A stretch of 64,000 nucleotides of DNA, from positions 710,001-774,000 of the forward strand of contig VCAZ01000012.1 in NCBI GenBank assembly GCA_005784505.1, read 5' to 3'. The translations under genes and the position numbers were made by a program. Under the pieces are notes generated by a model. It was given only the letters and a program-made list of their open reading frames with translations, searched no databases and was not told the origin of the DNA. Positions 51,966 through 63,827 of the stretch are shown here, one piece after another (position 1 is the first letter of the stretch; every line of letters begins with the position of its first letter). This stretch comes from Bagarius yarrelli. Taxonomy: Eukaryota; Chordata; Actinopteri; Siluriformes; Sisoridae.

Positions 51966-52615
51966 GGTGAGACCAGCTATGATGTATGGTTTAGAGACAG
52001 TGGTGAGACAGCTATGATGTATGGTTTAGAGACAGTGTTGAGACCAGCTATGATGTATGGTTTAGAGACAGTGGTGAGACCAGCTATGATGTATGGTTTA
52101 GAGACAGTGGTGAGACAGATATGATGTAAGGTTTAGAGACAGTGGCGAGATGTGGACAGTGGCGAGACAGCTATGATGTATGGTTTAGGGACAGTGGTGA
52201 GACAGATATGATGTAAGGTTAGAGACAGTGGTGAGTGGTGAGACAGCTATGATGTATAGTTTAGAGACAGTGGTGAGACCAGCTATGATGTATGGTTTAG
52301 AGACAGTGGTGAGACCAGCTATGATGTATGGTTTAGAGACAGTGGTGAGACCAGCTATGATGTATGGTTTAGAGACAGTGGTGAGACAGATATGATGTAA
52401 GGTTTAGAAACAGTGGTGAGACAGCTATGATGTATAGTTTAGAGACAGTGGTGAGACCAGCTATGATGTATGGTTTAGGGACAGTGGCGAGACAGATATG
52501 ATGTAAGGTTTAGTTTAGAGACAGTGGTGAGACCAGCTATGATGTATGGTTTAGGGACAGTGGCGAGACCAGCTATGATGTATGGTTTAGAGACAGTGGT
52601 GAGACAGCTAAAACA
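51955..52615 (+). repeat. Satellite B: 36-bp LINE-derived minisatellite
   Basis: About 18-19 units encoding VVRPAMMYGLET in the plus direction, landmark ACCAGCTATGATGTATGGTT. Some units lack CC (33-34 bp), and a variant AGATATGATGTAAGGTTTAG appears several times. Same unit as satellite A, opposite orientation. It ends in AGACAGCTAAAACAAAA with no downstream LINE. Confidence 0.95.
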
Positions 52616-55600
52616 AAAAAAAGCACAAATTAGTTGAACAAAAAATGCACAAATTAGTAATTTGCCCTTCACAAAAACAGCTAAGTGTCATTGATTCCCC
52701 TTCAGCAGCTGATAGTAATGACCCAGAAATACTGGACCCCGGTGAGGGAGGAGAGAGCCCAACAATTCAGGTCGCAGTGCAGTGATACTGGGAACACGAA
52801 ATGCAGGAAATACCAAAAGCGATAATCTCGTTAAATATGACGGGACCCTAAAATATTTTTCTGGGGAAAAGGGGGTCTCAGCCAAAAAAAAAGTGTTGGT
52901 AAACAACCACTTCTCTACCGCACCATTCAGCTACAAACATACTATCACATTAGTGCTAGTACAGTTACTACTAACAACACAGACGTCTGGAGGCCCCACA
53001 AAAAGGTGTTTGACCTTTGACCTTAGAATCGTTCTGACTTTCCGCTGCAGTGGGGCCCCTGCTAAGGGGACCCCTAAAAAAGGGAGAGCTCTCTCTTTTC
53101 CAATAAAGGTTTCATCAAGAGGTTGTGACGTTATAGTGAAGCCCTCGTCTTTATACACAGCTTGTTATATTATACCATAAACTCTTCTGCAGAGTATCAG
53201 ACTACCTAAGTAGGTACCTCAGTTTGAGTAGGTATGTACTTCCTGACTGTTTGAAAAGTGCATTATATAGTATGATTATGGGGAGTATAAATGAAATGCT
53301 GACGTACTACATACGCCATGTTGACACGATCACATGACATATGACTTCACAACAAAGTTCATTTAAAGTTAGATCATGTTTAACTTGGATGATGATAAAC
53401 GAGTGCAGTTGAACCACAAGGAACATCGTTTCTGCTTTCTGCCATCTTTGCATATGATGAGTAGTCTGTCCCAGGGGGATCATGGGACAGTAAAGTGTCC
53501 ATTGTATGTGTACTTTAGTGTCTGGGTGGAAGTAGAAGATCAATCAGGATCACCTACTGTTTTTCTTATGCTGTAAAGTAGGGAAGTGTGTGATTTCAGA
53601 TAAAGCACAAGAGATGCAAACATCTCTTTATTAATGTTTATCACACAACCTATACTGTATGTCCCTCATATAATTTATTATGGGAAAGATCACATGGGTA
53701 TAAATCTGTCTGTAAATGTACCCCTTCTGACCATTTAGATTAAAGAGGTGGAATCTTTGCATTTCAGAGAAAAATAAATAAATAAATAAATAAAAGCTAA
53801 ATAGTGATCTAGACTTTTAAATAATTCTAGTCTTAATTATATACTTAATTCTAGTAGACTTTTCAGATGTATTTTATTCTAGTCTTTTAAGACTCAATTC
53901 ATTCAAAACTTTTAATTCATGCTAGACTTTTTATTTGTATTTTTTTCTAGTCTTTTAAGACGTTTAATGAGTTGTATTATACAGTATAAGTCCACCGAGT
54001 CTTGAAGCAGACATTCAAGACTGGAAAATATCTTGAAAAAAAAAAAGTAGGACGGAGAAATGCAGACGTAGCTGGTTTCACTGATAAACTGTGGTTTGAG
54101 GACGCAGAGAGTGGAACAGTCTGAGCAGCTCGAGTCAGGAAGGAAAAGAAGGTCAAAGAAAAGCAAAGAAACAAAACCTCCAACAATGAACATCTCCACC
54201 CAACACATGTGTTCAACACATAAAAGCCGTCCCACAACCTACAGGAGCTTTAATGCTCTCCATCATTTCCACACACAGTTTTACTGATATATTTCCTGTA
54301 AGGATGTGTTACGATACCAAACATCTATTGTCGCTACCGATATTCCCAACAATACTTAAACATTAACTCTTATATTTAAACCTTTTAACATTACAAAAAC
54401 ATGGCCACTAATGACTGTAGTCGACATTTTTAAGGCACAGGTTCACCATATCAGGTCCGATTGACGTTTTCCGGGTGTGTTGCCCTGCCAGGCCACCAAA
54501 GGGCAACGGAGAGACTTTCTGTGTCCATGTTGTAGACCACGTGCTTCATGTTTGTTTATGTTGTCTGTGTCGTGTCATGTGAGTCTCCTTGTCTGGTCAT
54601 TGGTCGATTATTCCGTCATTGTGTTTATGTGTTTAATGATTGTCTCTTTCATTAGGTTGTGTATTTATACCACTGTGTGTTTTAGTTTGTCTGGGTTGTG
54701 CTTTGTTGGATGTCACAGTCAATGTTATGGTCCATGGTCCTTGGTCCATGTTCTTTGTTTTGATTGATGTGTCTGTAAATAAACTGCATTTGCATTCTAA
54801 CCAACCCTACGACTGGTGGTACTGTGCTTAGAATTAATATAACCGGCATGAGAAATGAAATAAAATAAATATTTAAACATAAATAACAGGATAACAAAAG
54901 CTTCTGGTTTTGCTCCTGTTTTCTGATGGACGTTGTCCTCTGATTTAAACGAGAGAGATTTGGGTTACAATAGACTGACAATAACTAATAATACGGTAAA
55001 GACTACAGGTCCTGGGGTGCGCTAATAATTACGCAAACGCATACACACACACTTGCACATACACCCAGGGGCAGAATTAGTAAATTAGCCGGGCAACTAA
55101 ATCACTAAACAAACTAAATTCACAGACTAATTATTTACAACATGATTACACTTTATATTACAGGAGATCAGACCCAGAAATCAGTATCAATAAGGTGATA
55201 GATGGTAGATAACTAATGGAATGTTCCACTTATCCATGATGGGGGTGGAGGCAAATTCATGCATATGTAATAATAATGTTATAACTAATACATTATACTT
55301 GCTTTATATAAACATGTGGGTTTTTGTTGGGGGACCCGCAAGCGGCAAATTACTAAGGAAATATCTTTAAAACCATCAACATAAACATCAACATCAACAA
55401 ATAAATTACACCAGTTACACCAGCCAATAATGTTAATAAGAATAATCCACAGACAGAAACACTACAGGTGAACAAGCTGCATGAACATTTTCTTTAAAAA
55501 TGATGTTAATTGAAAGTTTAATAATTAAAAAAAATTGTATCCTCAGCTTAAAATGCATAAACGCATCATTTATACATACCAGCCGAAGAGCATCATGGTT

Positions 55601-57537
55601 GTCGTCAGCCTCGAATGCAGAACACTTCCATACTTGACTTTTAGCAGCTTCGGATTATTAACTGGAATAAATATTACATTGAAAACTGAGTTGGTTGATT
55701 AATCAAACTTGAAACACTCATGAAAAGAAAAGAGGATCTTTCTGTTTAAAATATATGCCGGTATTTCTTGGAATCCTCAGTGCTGAGCATAAAATTATAT
55801 ATGTAAATATATAAATGTTCAAATGGCTGGTGTTTTGGCATTTCAGTTAACCCTTTCCTCTCTGGTTTAATCATTTCAAAATTGAGTTCAGAACATAAAT
55901 CTTAAGTATTTTAGTTTCAAAGGATGTACAGATTATGATATCTGGTTGAATATTTTTATAAAACACCGATAATTTATCGTATAGACTTGCCCAAACATGC
56001 ACTTCCGGGCCTGGTTGCAGATTACATTTGTAATTTATTTTATATTTCTTCTAGTTTTAGACTTGAAATGCTGTAGTTTTAAGAGTTGTTTTGTTGTGTT
56101 TGCTGTGAGGGTTTTAATGACAGTATTGACTGTGTTTAGTGCTGTTGTTTATTGATTAATAAATATCGGTTTGGCATATCAGTTATCATCAGTATCGGGT
56201 CCACAAAAAAAAAAAATCAATATTATTCAATTTCTGGTTTTTATTACAGTAAATACTCAAGTTCCACAAGTTGTTAGTATTAAGTCCCAACACTCCAGCA
56301 AAGCTTTGGTGTCAAAAAAGGCTGTCCCTTTTCTCACATGTTGCTACTTTGACACAGTTGGTGGGACCAGTGGAGCTGTGCTTGTGTTTCTGAGGTAGCG
56401 CTGTGCCATGTGAGGAGTGATGAGCGCTTTAAGACAAGCATCAGCTACTGAGAGTCAGTGGAGGAGGCGCAGCAGTGGGGTGGTGTGTGGAAATTTTGGG
56501 AGGTTGTAAAGAACTCGCGCAGCTGCATTCTGAATCATCTGCAGTGGACGAATTGCCCTCAGATGTAGTTTACAAGAGACTGAACAAGCAACTTAGTGAC
56601 CCGAGGAAATAAAATGATCGATTCCTTCTGATGTTTTACAGGATAAACTGTCAGGATCGTGTCAAGTAAGCTAAATGATGGAAATGTATTAGAGACTAAC
56701 TTTTCAATACAAATTCAGACGTGATTTTTGATCCATCTAATTACGTTGCCAGACAAGAAATTCTCTATTCAACCTGTTTAGTGTTTATTTTCAGCTTCTT
56801 TACTTTGTTATTACTTCCTCAGGCATTGACAAGTTTATTTATTCTCTGCCAAGTTTTTCAAATGTATTAACAAGTGCAAACTGTCAAAGTGAAGAAGGCC
56901 AAGTTCTGTTGGTTTTGTGCGTGTGTGTGTGTGTGTGTGTTTGTGTGTTCTCAGAATTTGGACCCGAATGTAAAAGTGACTCATGATGTGAAATGCTCCA
57001 TAACGTTGTGTTTAGACTGAAGAGAAGTAAATCCGCTGTGATGTCCGGTGAAGTGTAATGGTAATAAAATGACCTTGTATTCAGCATCAACCCTATTTTG
57101 TAAAAGTAAGTACACAACAAGTTTCTTCTGTTTGGTTTTTCCAGTGGAAGTTTCATATTTTACAAAATACATAAACCGAATATCATATATCTAAAACTAT
57201 TGGCACCCTTTGTTAAAATGTTTGTCAAAATAAATAATGTACAACACAATGTGTGCTCAACTGATGCCTATGGGAAAGATTTATGGTTTTGTTTTTAATA
57301 GTAAAAAGTACTGGCACCCCAACAACAGATACAGATTGAAGATTTTAAAAAAAAGTTCACAGTGGATCCATTAAAATTGGATGTTGACTATAAAAACAGC
57401 CATAAGACAAAGTTTTTTGTGTTTTTATGTTAGAGCAGTTATTTAATTCTAGTCAATATATGATTAATAATATAAAAGTATGTTTGAAAATAAGACCGTT
57501 TTCCACACAGGTTTTTACACAATTTGTTAAAATTGAT
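52616..57537. other. Intergenic region between traf3ip2 and chd1l
   Basis: No exon recognised. Contains an AGTATGTACTTCC-type dispersed fragment (53200-53330), an AAAT run at 53768-53795, a T-rich dispersed repeat with AAATAAACTGCATTTGCATT (54490-54830, relative of 14555-14940) and a GT run at 56919-56948. Repeated TTGGCACCC/CTGGCACCCC motifs at 57200-57320 may be a Tc1-like scrap. Confidence 0.5.
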
Positions 57538-57543
57538 TTTATT
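57538..57543 (-). other. Candidate chd1l polyadenylation signal
   Basis: AATAAA on the minus strand, about 167 bases past the stop codon. Another AATAAA (57709-57714) overlaps the stop codon itself and is too close to be the likely main signal. Confidence 0.5.
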
Positions 57544-57709
57544 TTCTAATTACAGAGAAATTCAGATCAGATTAAGAACAGAACAGAGAAAAATAAATAA
57601 ACATGAGGTTATTTTCCAGTTCTTAACCCTGAGGTTTTAAACTTGGCAACTGAAAGTTGAGTAACCCTAGATAAATTCATCAGTCACTATAAAAACAATT
57701 CTAATAAAT

Positions 57710-57832
57710 TTATTCTAAAAGAAGAATGTACTTGGAAGTCCTGAGAAGTTTCTGAGCAGCAAAGCAAGACTCCAGCCATTCCTTCTTTACGACAATGGCC
57801 TGAGGATAGCGCTGACGCAGCTCCTGTAACTC
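57710..57832 (-). CDS. chd1l: chd1l last exon (BRCT C-terminus)
   Basis: Acceptor CTTTATAG, then ELQELRQRYPQAIVVKKEWL, ESCFAAQKLLRTSKYILLLE, stop TAA at 57710-57712. V-V-K-K-E-W-L-E-S-C-F is the conserved W-containing last helix of a BRCT repeat. 40 residues. Confidence 0.93.
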   Translation of the reverse strand, partial: ELQELRQRYPQAIVVKKEWLESCFAAQKLLRTSKYILLLE

Positions 57833-60800
57833 CTATAAAGAAGGAGAAAAAAAATGCTAATCAAGCACTAGAACAACCTGATAAAATCAGCAGCCCTTAG
57901 TAAAAAGTATAAAATATTTAAAATTACTAAACCCTTAAAAATAATACATTAAACAAATGACTATTTTATTTATAAAATCTGTAATAAAAATGCATTTGTC
58001 TAAAATCTGATCAATACCGTGTAGAGATGAGAAATCTCTCATTGTACGGATCAGAGTCTCACTAACTTGTCCTTTGAGTCAGTGGCGATTCTATTGCTAT
58101 GGTATTTCACTGGAGGGAACTCACAAAATCTTTAAAATTTACTAAATCCTTGGACTCCCTGAATATCACACACACTGTCTCCCTCGGATCCGCTGTTTCA
58201 CTACATGCGATGAATGACAGATCAGGGTGAATCTTACGATTCAGATAAATCAGTACCCGTGATTTTAAGTTTCTAATGTTTCTGTCTGTGCAACAACTAA
58301 GTTGTTGTGAGTTACAAGTAAACCAATCAGAACCGCTGAATGGTGTAAGTTTCAGTTTGTATTTATATATGCTGTTGCTAGCAATAAAAAAAAAACTCAG
58401 GACTCAAAACATCCGAGTAAATAAGAATGATTCATCTCTAATACCACTCGTCTCTCTTTAACATTTTAGAATAATTGCGTAAATAACATCAGGTGTGTAG
58501 AGAAACCTGCCTTTAAACGATGTTTGTAAATCATCTGTTAAATTTTTAAATGCCATAAATAATAAATATAGAATAAATAATACAGACAACAACATAACTA
58601 AATATACAATTGTTTAGAAAACTAAATAAAGAAATAAAAACATTAATAGAAGCTAATAAAATTCACCTGCACTGTTTGTGTTTATTAATTGTCTTGCGAA
58701 GGATGCGATTTGCAATTTACAAGTGAACTAAAATGTGTGTTAGCAGTGTGTGTATACAACCACCCTATGATAATACAGAGCCACCCAGGGATTTTTAAAA
58801 TCTTATTAAATCATTTTCTCTTTATCCAAAGCGGCGATATGTATATCAATGCCTGTTTTTGTGACATCACACATACCATGGAACTCCTTTTTTTATTGAG
58901 ACAGCTTTTTTAGCATAGATCCGTCCGAGCAGTGTTGCCTGATTGGCCTTTTGTTGATTACATCAGATGGAAAAAAATTTCTGTCTGCTATGTAGTAATA
59001 ATTCTGTCTGCTATTTAATAAAACAGACGGGAGTTTATATATATAATTTTCTCTTTAGTTAAAACATTAAGCATTTTGGACTGGTATTTTTTTGGGTGGG
59101 TTTCATGGCAATTTGGCAACCCAAGTGAGAAGTAAATCTGGTTAATACTCAGTTGAGGGTGCGGCGCAAGTTGGATCGTGATAATTTTAAACAATTATGA
59201 ATAATTGTCCTGTTTATAATGATCAATGCATTAAGGTGATTACATTATCATAAACTGTATGTGTTGTTGGTAATGATGTAAATAAAAATATTTCCTTACT
59301 TATTGTAAAATATCATATATATCATATCATTATCATATAACATATTATATGATAATGATAAAATAAATATTTTTCTCTTAGAAGTCATTATATGTAAATG
59401 TAGTGAGAATTAAACACTTAGATTCACATATATTTTACACACATTCTGGATATGAGACATTGTTAATTAAACAATTTACTGTACCTGGACATGGGCTGGA
59501 CTTTCCACCTCCGCCACAATGTGAGTAATCTGTGAGCTCATTTGGTCCACTTCCTCACCATCATACGTACAGCAGGGTTAAGGAGAAATGCAGGAAGTAG
59601 ATTCTTATAGCTGTGGACATCAAAAATTCAGAAAAAGAATTTCTAAAGCAGTAAAAAAAAAAACCCCAAAAAAAACAAGCAATTTACCAGAAATGTGTAT
59701 TTTTTTCCAACAATGCAGATGTCTAATGATTTTTATGTCACACCACCAACAGTTACCAACAGAGACAGATTCGGACAGGCTTATTATTTATTTTCTAAAC
59801 TGAAAAACAAATCGCAGCTTACTTCTTCTGTTAAGTCAGCGCCTAAGTGATTAAAGGTTTTCAAGGAGTTTAATTCCCTTGACCAACAAGCTGCCACTTC
59901 TGGGTCCTTGAACAATGTTCTTAACCCTCAACTGCTCAGATGTATAATTGGAATAATGTTGCATTAAAATCAACCCTTAAGAAAGTTTATAGAACTGCAA
60001 AGTAGAAAAATGCTAAAATATAAGATAGTAGTCTCAGTATCATTCTGCTACTTTTAACTAGTATTTCTGTTTTTGTTGTGTTCATGTTGATCGTTAAGTG
60101 TCTTTGTCGTGTCTCGCTGCACGGTGATGGTTAATATGAAGCTCATATGATAGACAATTTACACACTTTCAAAATTTCTAGGGTTTCTGGAATATTTGCT
60201 TTGTTTTATGTTTTTTCATTAGATCAGAGGTTAATTTAGAGGTGCACACTAATAATACGAGATAGCAATTTTTTAGGCAACGAGTCTCGCAGCTAGTTAT
60301 CAGGCAGCTGTTAGAGCAGAGTCGCTGCGATTGAGTCCAAGGAAAAAAGTAGGTAAAAGTAAAATGGTGGCTGTTTAAAATTTATACCAGTGACAGTAAA
60401 ATGGGTCACCGACTGACAAAAAAAAAAAGAAGAGAATTGTCAGGAACCATAGATTGGCATGTTGTGCTTTTAGAAACAGGTTATAACCTGGTTATATATT
60501 TATGCTAGTCCATTTATACATATACATATACAACATAGTATATATTTTTATTTTCTATTTTTATTTTTATTTATTTAATGTTATATTTTATTTAATTTTA
60601 TCCTATTTCCACGGTATATTTCTTTTTTAATTAATTTAATTTGATAACTTCTTTAAATTCGGAGAGTTTATGTTATGTTGTACTGTGTATAATCATGTAT
60701 GTGAGAAATAAAATTTGAGATTAAAAATGTTTTAATATAATTAATGCTACGCACGCTATATACGGCAAACAGTATGTAAATGATGTTTATATGCATTACT

Positions 60801-62907
60801 TGAAGCTGGCGGGAGGGAAAGGGGAGGTACAAGTGAAAGGTGACAAACTTTAAACAGGGATGAGGGGATGTGAATAAAAACCCCTGACCGAGATTACTAG
60901 CAGCAATATTTTCATCCATTTTTTTTTCCATACAAATGTTTATATCTTCAGAACAATAATGGTAATGATATTAAAGCCATTTCTGCCCTTTGAGACGCTC
61001 CCAGTGTCCCATTCTCTAAATAACTAGCTAAAAGTTTGATCTGTATCCACTACAACTCTATTAGCTTATGCAACAAAAGGAAAGTACAAACAGCCCCGGA
61101 CTCATTAGACTTCAAAAATCGAAAACGTCCTAATGTTTGTTCTCAAACTGAAACATCCTTTTAATCTTAATAACCTGCAAAAATAATTTTGCACAAAATG
61201 TTCTCATACTGGAAAACAAGAACAAGCGAGTTCAAAGGATATGTGAAGAGGTCACGTGCGAGATGCTTTCTTTCCGTCGCCTCGATGTTAAAAAAAAACA
61301 CACTGACTCCTTTCATAAAGTCGGTGAAACTGGACGCTTGTCCACCCTGCTGAGATGTCCCTGGACATACCGGGGCCTCTGCGCTTTCTTCAGACGGACT
61401 GGATAGGCTGAGTGAACTCGAGGAGCTCAGAGAGACTGGAGATGGGGGAAGGAATGCTGAGTAGGATGTAGACGGGGTCTGCGGGTCTGTAGACGAGGAT
61501 GCTGTGGGGGATTGAGAGTCTGTACGCTTGTAATAGTAGCTGATGTTAAAGTTAAGGATAAATACATAAAGGTTTATGACTGATGCATTTAAACATCCAC
61601 TTGAGCTTATTTATAGCAAGTTGTGATGCTAATTACGACATCAAGTTTGTTTCGTTCGGATTGTTGACATCGTAGAGAGATGGAGGTCAACCTTTTTATT
61701 AATACGCTACAAAAATGCAGTATAGCAATTTTAAACTTTTTTCTAGAAAATAAAAAACAAACTATGCGTGTTAGGTGTGTCTTACTTTTAATTTTTTTGC
61801 TTTCGGGCAATCAAGTAAATGTTTTCATTATTTATTACATCATAATCTAACTGATTTTCTTTTATCTGTCCTTTAAACCAGACAGGTAATAACAGGGAAA
61901 ATAAATTAATTATTAAATTTACCGTCAACTACAGATGGATGTGTTAGTTACAGTTTTTAGACTGACCTGCTTTCAACTCTAAGATGAAAGAATATCCCGC
62001 TTGTAATTCTGACTTTGTGGTGGAGTTGAAATCTTTGTGACTTACTGCACCACAAGGGGTTTATAGTTTTACATGAAGAATAATTACAGAGATTTTGGAA
62101 ATATTTTGTCTGACGGATGTGTCTGAAAGGATACATAAAGGTGGGAACGCCTCGCGAGGCTAAGTGCTTGCGTATCAGTCTCTCAGTGCCGTACCAGTTG
62201 AAGCCTTTGGTGGTGTGTCCAATTCGTGGAAGGTGGACGCTGGCTGGACAAAGAACCGGAAAAAGACAAATCTTTAATTTCGTCAATTCTTTAATATGAC
62301 TTGAATATTTTAAATCTGTAATTATTAATCACAAGTGGGATCTTAACCATTTTTTTCCTTAGCAGCTTTGTAAATTTTCTTAAGTCCCTCCTCCAGCGAT
62401 GTAAAGCAAATCCCTGAAAGGTTGTTGGCTTTACTTCTCCTCTGGGCGACTATCAGAGCCAGCTGCAGAGACACAATGAGTGAAATCTAACAAATGTGTG
62501 TGTACAGGACACCGCCCAGGATTGAACAGCTTACAGGTTTGGAAAATATCACACACTATTCACTTACACCATACACTCACCTCCGGTGTCAGAACATTAG
62601 GTTAATTACATTGCCTTAAACAGAAGTGAAGTTTGATCAAAAATCTTCTTTACAGTGATTATATACAGTACAAACTGATATATACTGTATGTAGAAAAAA
62701 GCGCAATAAACAAATCTGTGTTATGTTACTTTAAAATTGGCCAACAGTTAAACAACTTGCAGAGTGATCAGTTAGCCACACCCACTTATTTACATATCAC
62801 AGTATACACAGAATTTTAAAAAATCTGTTAGGGAGTGGAAACTAATATACTAATATACTAATATATATATATAATTTATAGGAAATAAAATGTATCTATC
62901 TATCTAT

Positions 62908-62969
<62 letters not shown>

Positions 62970-63827
62970 ATAGATAGAGTGGAAACTATGGAAACTAATA
63001 TATTTATTTTCCACAATGTGTATCTGGACTTTTGGTGTAAACACTATTGATACTGAATAAAAATGGATTTTTACCTGTACTAAAGTGCAGGCTTATATTT
63101 ATTTTCATCAAAACAAATCTCAGACAAAACCCACACTCATGAATCCCACGCTACAGAGAGATAAAACTCGCCTAGATGCCTTGTTTGTTTTTTTTTAATC
63201 CCACGCACACAGATGATGATGAGAAATAAGAACCTGGTTAGGTTATGACTCACATAATCTCTTCCCTTCTGTCTCGACTGCTTGTCGTCAATAGGAAACA
63301 GTAGCACGTTTCCGAGATCCAGATCTAAAATGGAGTAACAGAGGCGTTAGTCTGGTTAATTTATTCACAAAGAAACGCTTAAAGAACTGGACTTTTAACT
63401 TACCTTTCATTTCTCCGGCCAGTTCATACTGTGTCTTTACCTCGTCTGATCGAACCTCCAGAGCTGTGAACAATCCACCTCGTCCCCACCGCCCAGAATT
63501 ATCTACAGATACACACACAAAAATAGACAGGTAGACAGACAGATAGACAGATATGACCTATGGTTTACAGTGTTGCCATGGTAGCAGTAATTTTAGCATG
63601 TTTTATTTCTTTACATACCAGCACAATGGACGATGATGGCTTCCTCTGTTTTAGCCTGTGGGTGTGTGACGTCACCAACCAGATAATGAATTTCTGTATC
63701 ATTCCCAGTATCTGTAGAGCTTACACTGACGACGTCATCTTCCTCATCATTAATAACATCCTCATCGTCACTATTGGCAGAGGGCAGGCACAGCGACATA
63801 TAACCACGCGATTCCCACAGGGCCATC
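57710..63827 (-). CDS. chd1l: chd1l (ALC1), last eight coding exons: macro and BRCT domains
   Basis: Partial gene; the SNF2 helicase exons lie beyond the right edge. CHD1L is a nuclear ATP-dependent chromatin remodeller recruited to poly(ADP-ribose) at DNA breaks through its macro domain. Exons: 63619-63827, 63404-63502, 63254-63324, 62348-62462, 62135-62243, 61243-61539, 59485-59566, 57710-57832 (1,105 nt; all phases match). The protein order is acidic linker, macro domain (from YLVGDVTHPQ to KHLASRGVPTF), a Ser/Pro linker of ~70 residues, and a C-terminal BRCT domain (FTDFMKGVSVFF to the stop). Human CHD1L ends just after the macro domain; a BRCT at this place is, as I recall, annotated in zebrafish Chd1l. 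The introns on both sides of the sixth listed exon look U12-type. Confidence 0.95.
59485..59566 (-). CDS. chd1l: chd1l BRCT middle exon
   Basis: Reads (T)YDGEEVDQMSSQITHIVAEV followed by ESPAHVQ, donor GTACAG. The T-H-I-V strand and preceding G-G/D-G-E turn fit a BRCT repeat. No AG precedes the exon: the intron ends GCTGTAC, with a U12-type branch sequence CTCCTTAAC just upstream. Confidence 0.92.
61243..61539 (-). CDS. chd1l: chd1l Ser/Pro linker and BRCT start
   Basis: Begins (I)YYYKRTDSQSPT, continues Ser/Pro-rich for ~65 residues, then SSFTDFMKGVSVFFFNIEAT, ERKHLARDLF(T). The linker is variable; the F-M-K-G-V start marks the BRCT repeat. It contains a run of nine T coding FFF. Both flanking introns have U12-type signals: acceptor side branch ATCCTTAAC, donor side ATATCCTTT. 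Confidence 0.92.
62135..62243 (-). CDS. chd1l: chd1l macro domain exon (C-terminal part)
   Basis: (A)SVHLPRIGHTTKGFNWYGTE, RLIRKHLASRGVPTF, then donor GTATCCTTT. Very close to the end of the macro domain of CHD1L (the LPRIGH and GFNWYGTERLIRKHLA motifs are diagnostic). The acceptor is TTTGTCCAG. Confidence 0.96.
62348..62462 (-). CDS. chd1l: chd1l macro domain exon
   Basis: Acceptor GTCTCTGCAG, then LALIVAQRRSKANNLSGICF, TSLEEGLKKIYKAAKEKN, donor GTTAAGA (weak). Phase 0 in, phase 1 out. Confidence 0.95.
62900..62978. repeat. 79-bp AT palindrome in chd1l intron
   Basis: CTATCTATCCA (62900-62910), 57 bases of alternating TA, then TGGATAGATAG (62968-62978), the exact inverse of the left arm. 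The flanking phrase GAGTGGAAACTAATATA occurs on both sides (near 62835 and 62977), pointing to a local duplication. Confidence 0.93.
63254..63324 (-). CDS. chd1l: chd1l macro domain exon
   Basis: Acceptor CCATTTTAG, then (D)LDLGNVLLFPIDDKQSRQKG, RDY, donor GTGAGTC. The L-F-P-I-D-D-K segment matches the family. Confidence 0.95.
63404..63502 (-). CDS. chd1l: chd1l macro domain exon (binding loop)
   Basis: Acceptor ATCTGTAG, then (D)NSGRWGRGGLFTALEVRSDE, VKTQYELAGEMK, donor GTAAGTT. The G-R-G-G-L-F loop contacts ADP-ribose in macro domains. Confidence 0.96.
63525..63556. repeat. GACA/GATA microsatellite
   Basis: GACAGGTAGACAGACAGATA run close to the exon boundary. A similar GACAGACA run closes the window at 63951-64000. 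Confidence 0.8.
63619..63827 (-). CDS. chd1l: chd1l acidic linker and macro domain start
   Basis: After acceptor GTGTGTCAG (pyrimidine side is a GT microsatellite): MALWESRGYMSLCLPSANSD, then an acidic stretch (D-E-D-V-I-N-D-E-E-D-D), then DTEIHYLVGDVTHPQ and EEAIIVHCA(D). GDVTHPQ is the opening ADP-ribose-binding motif of the CHD1L macro domain. The exon starts in phase 2, so at least one more coding exon lies upstream. Confidence 0.94.

Noticed and set aside
57181..57330. Possible Tc1-like element with TTGGCACCC ends
   Set aside because: The two motifs are direct rather than inverted and no TA-flanked termini were found.
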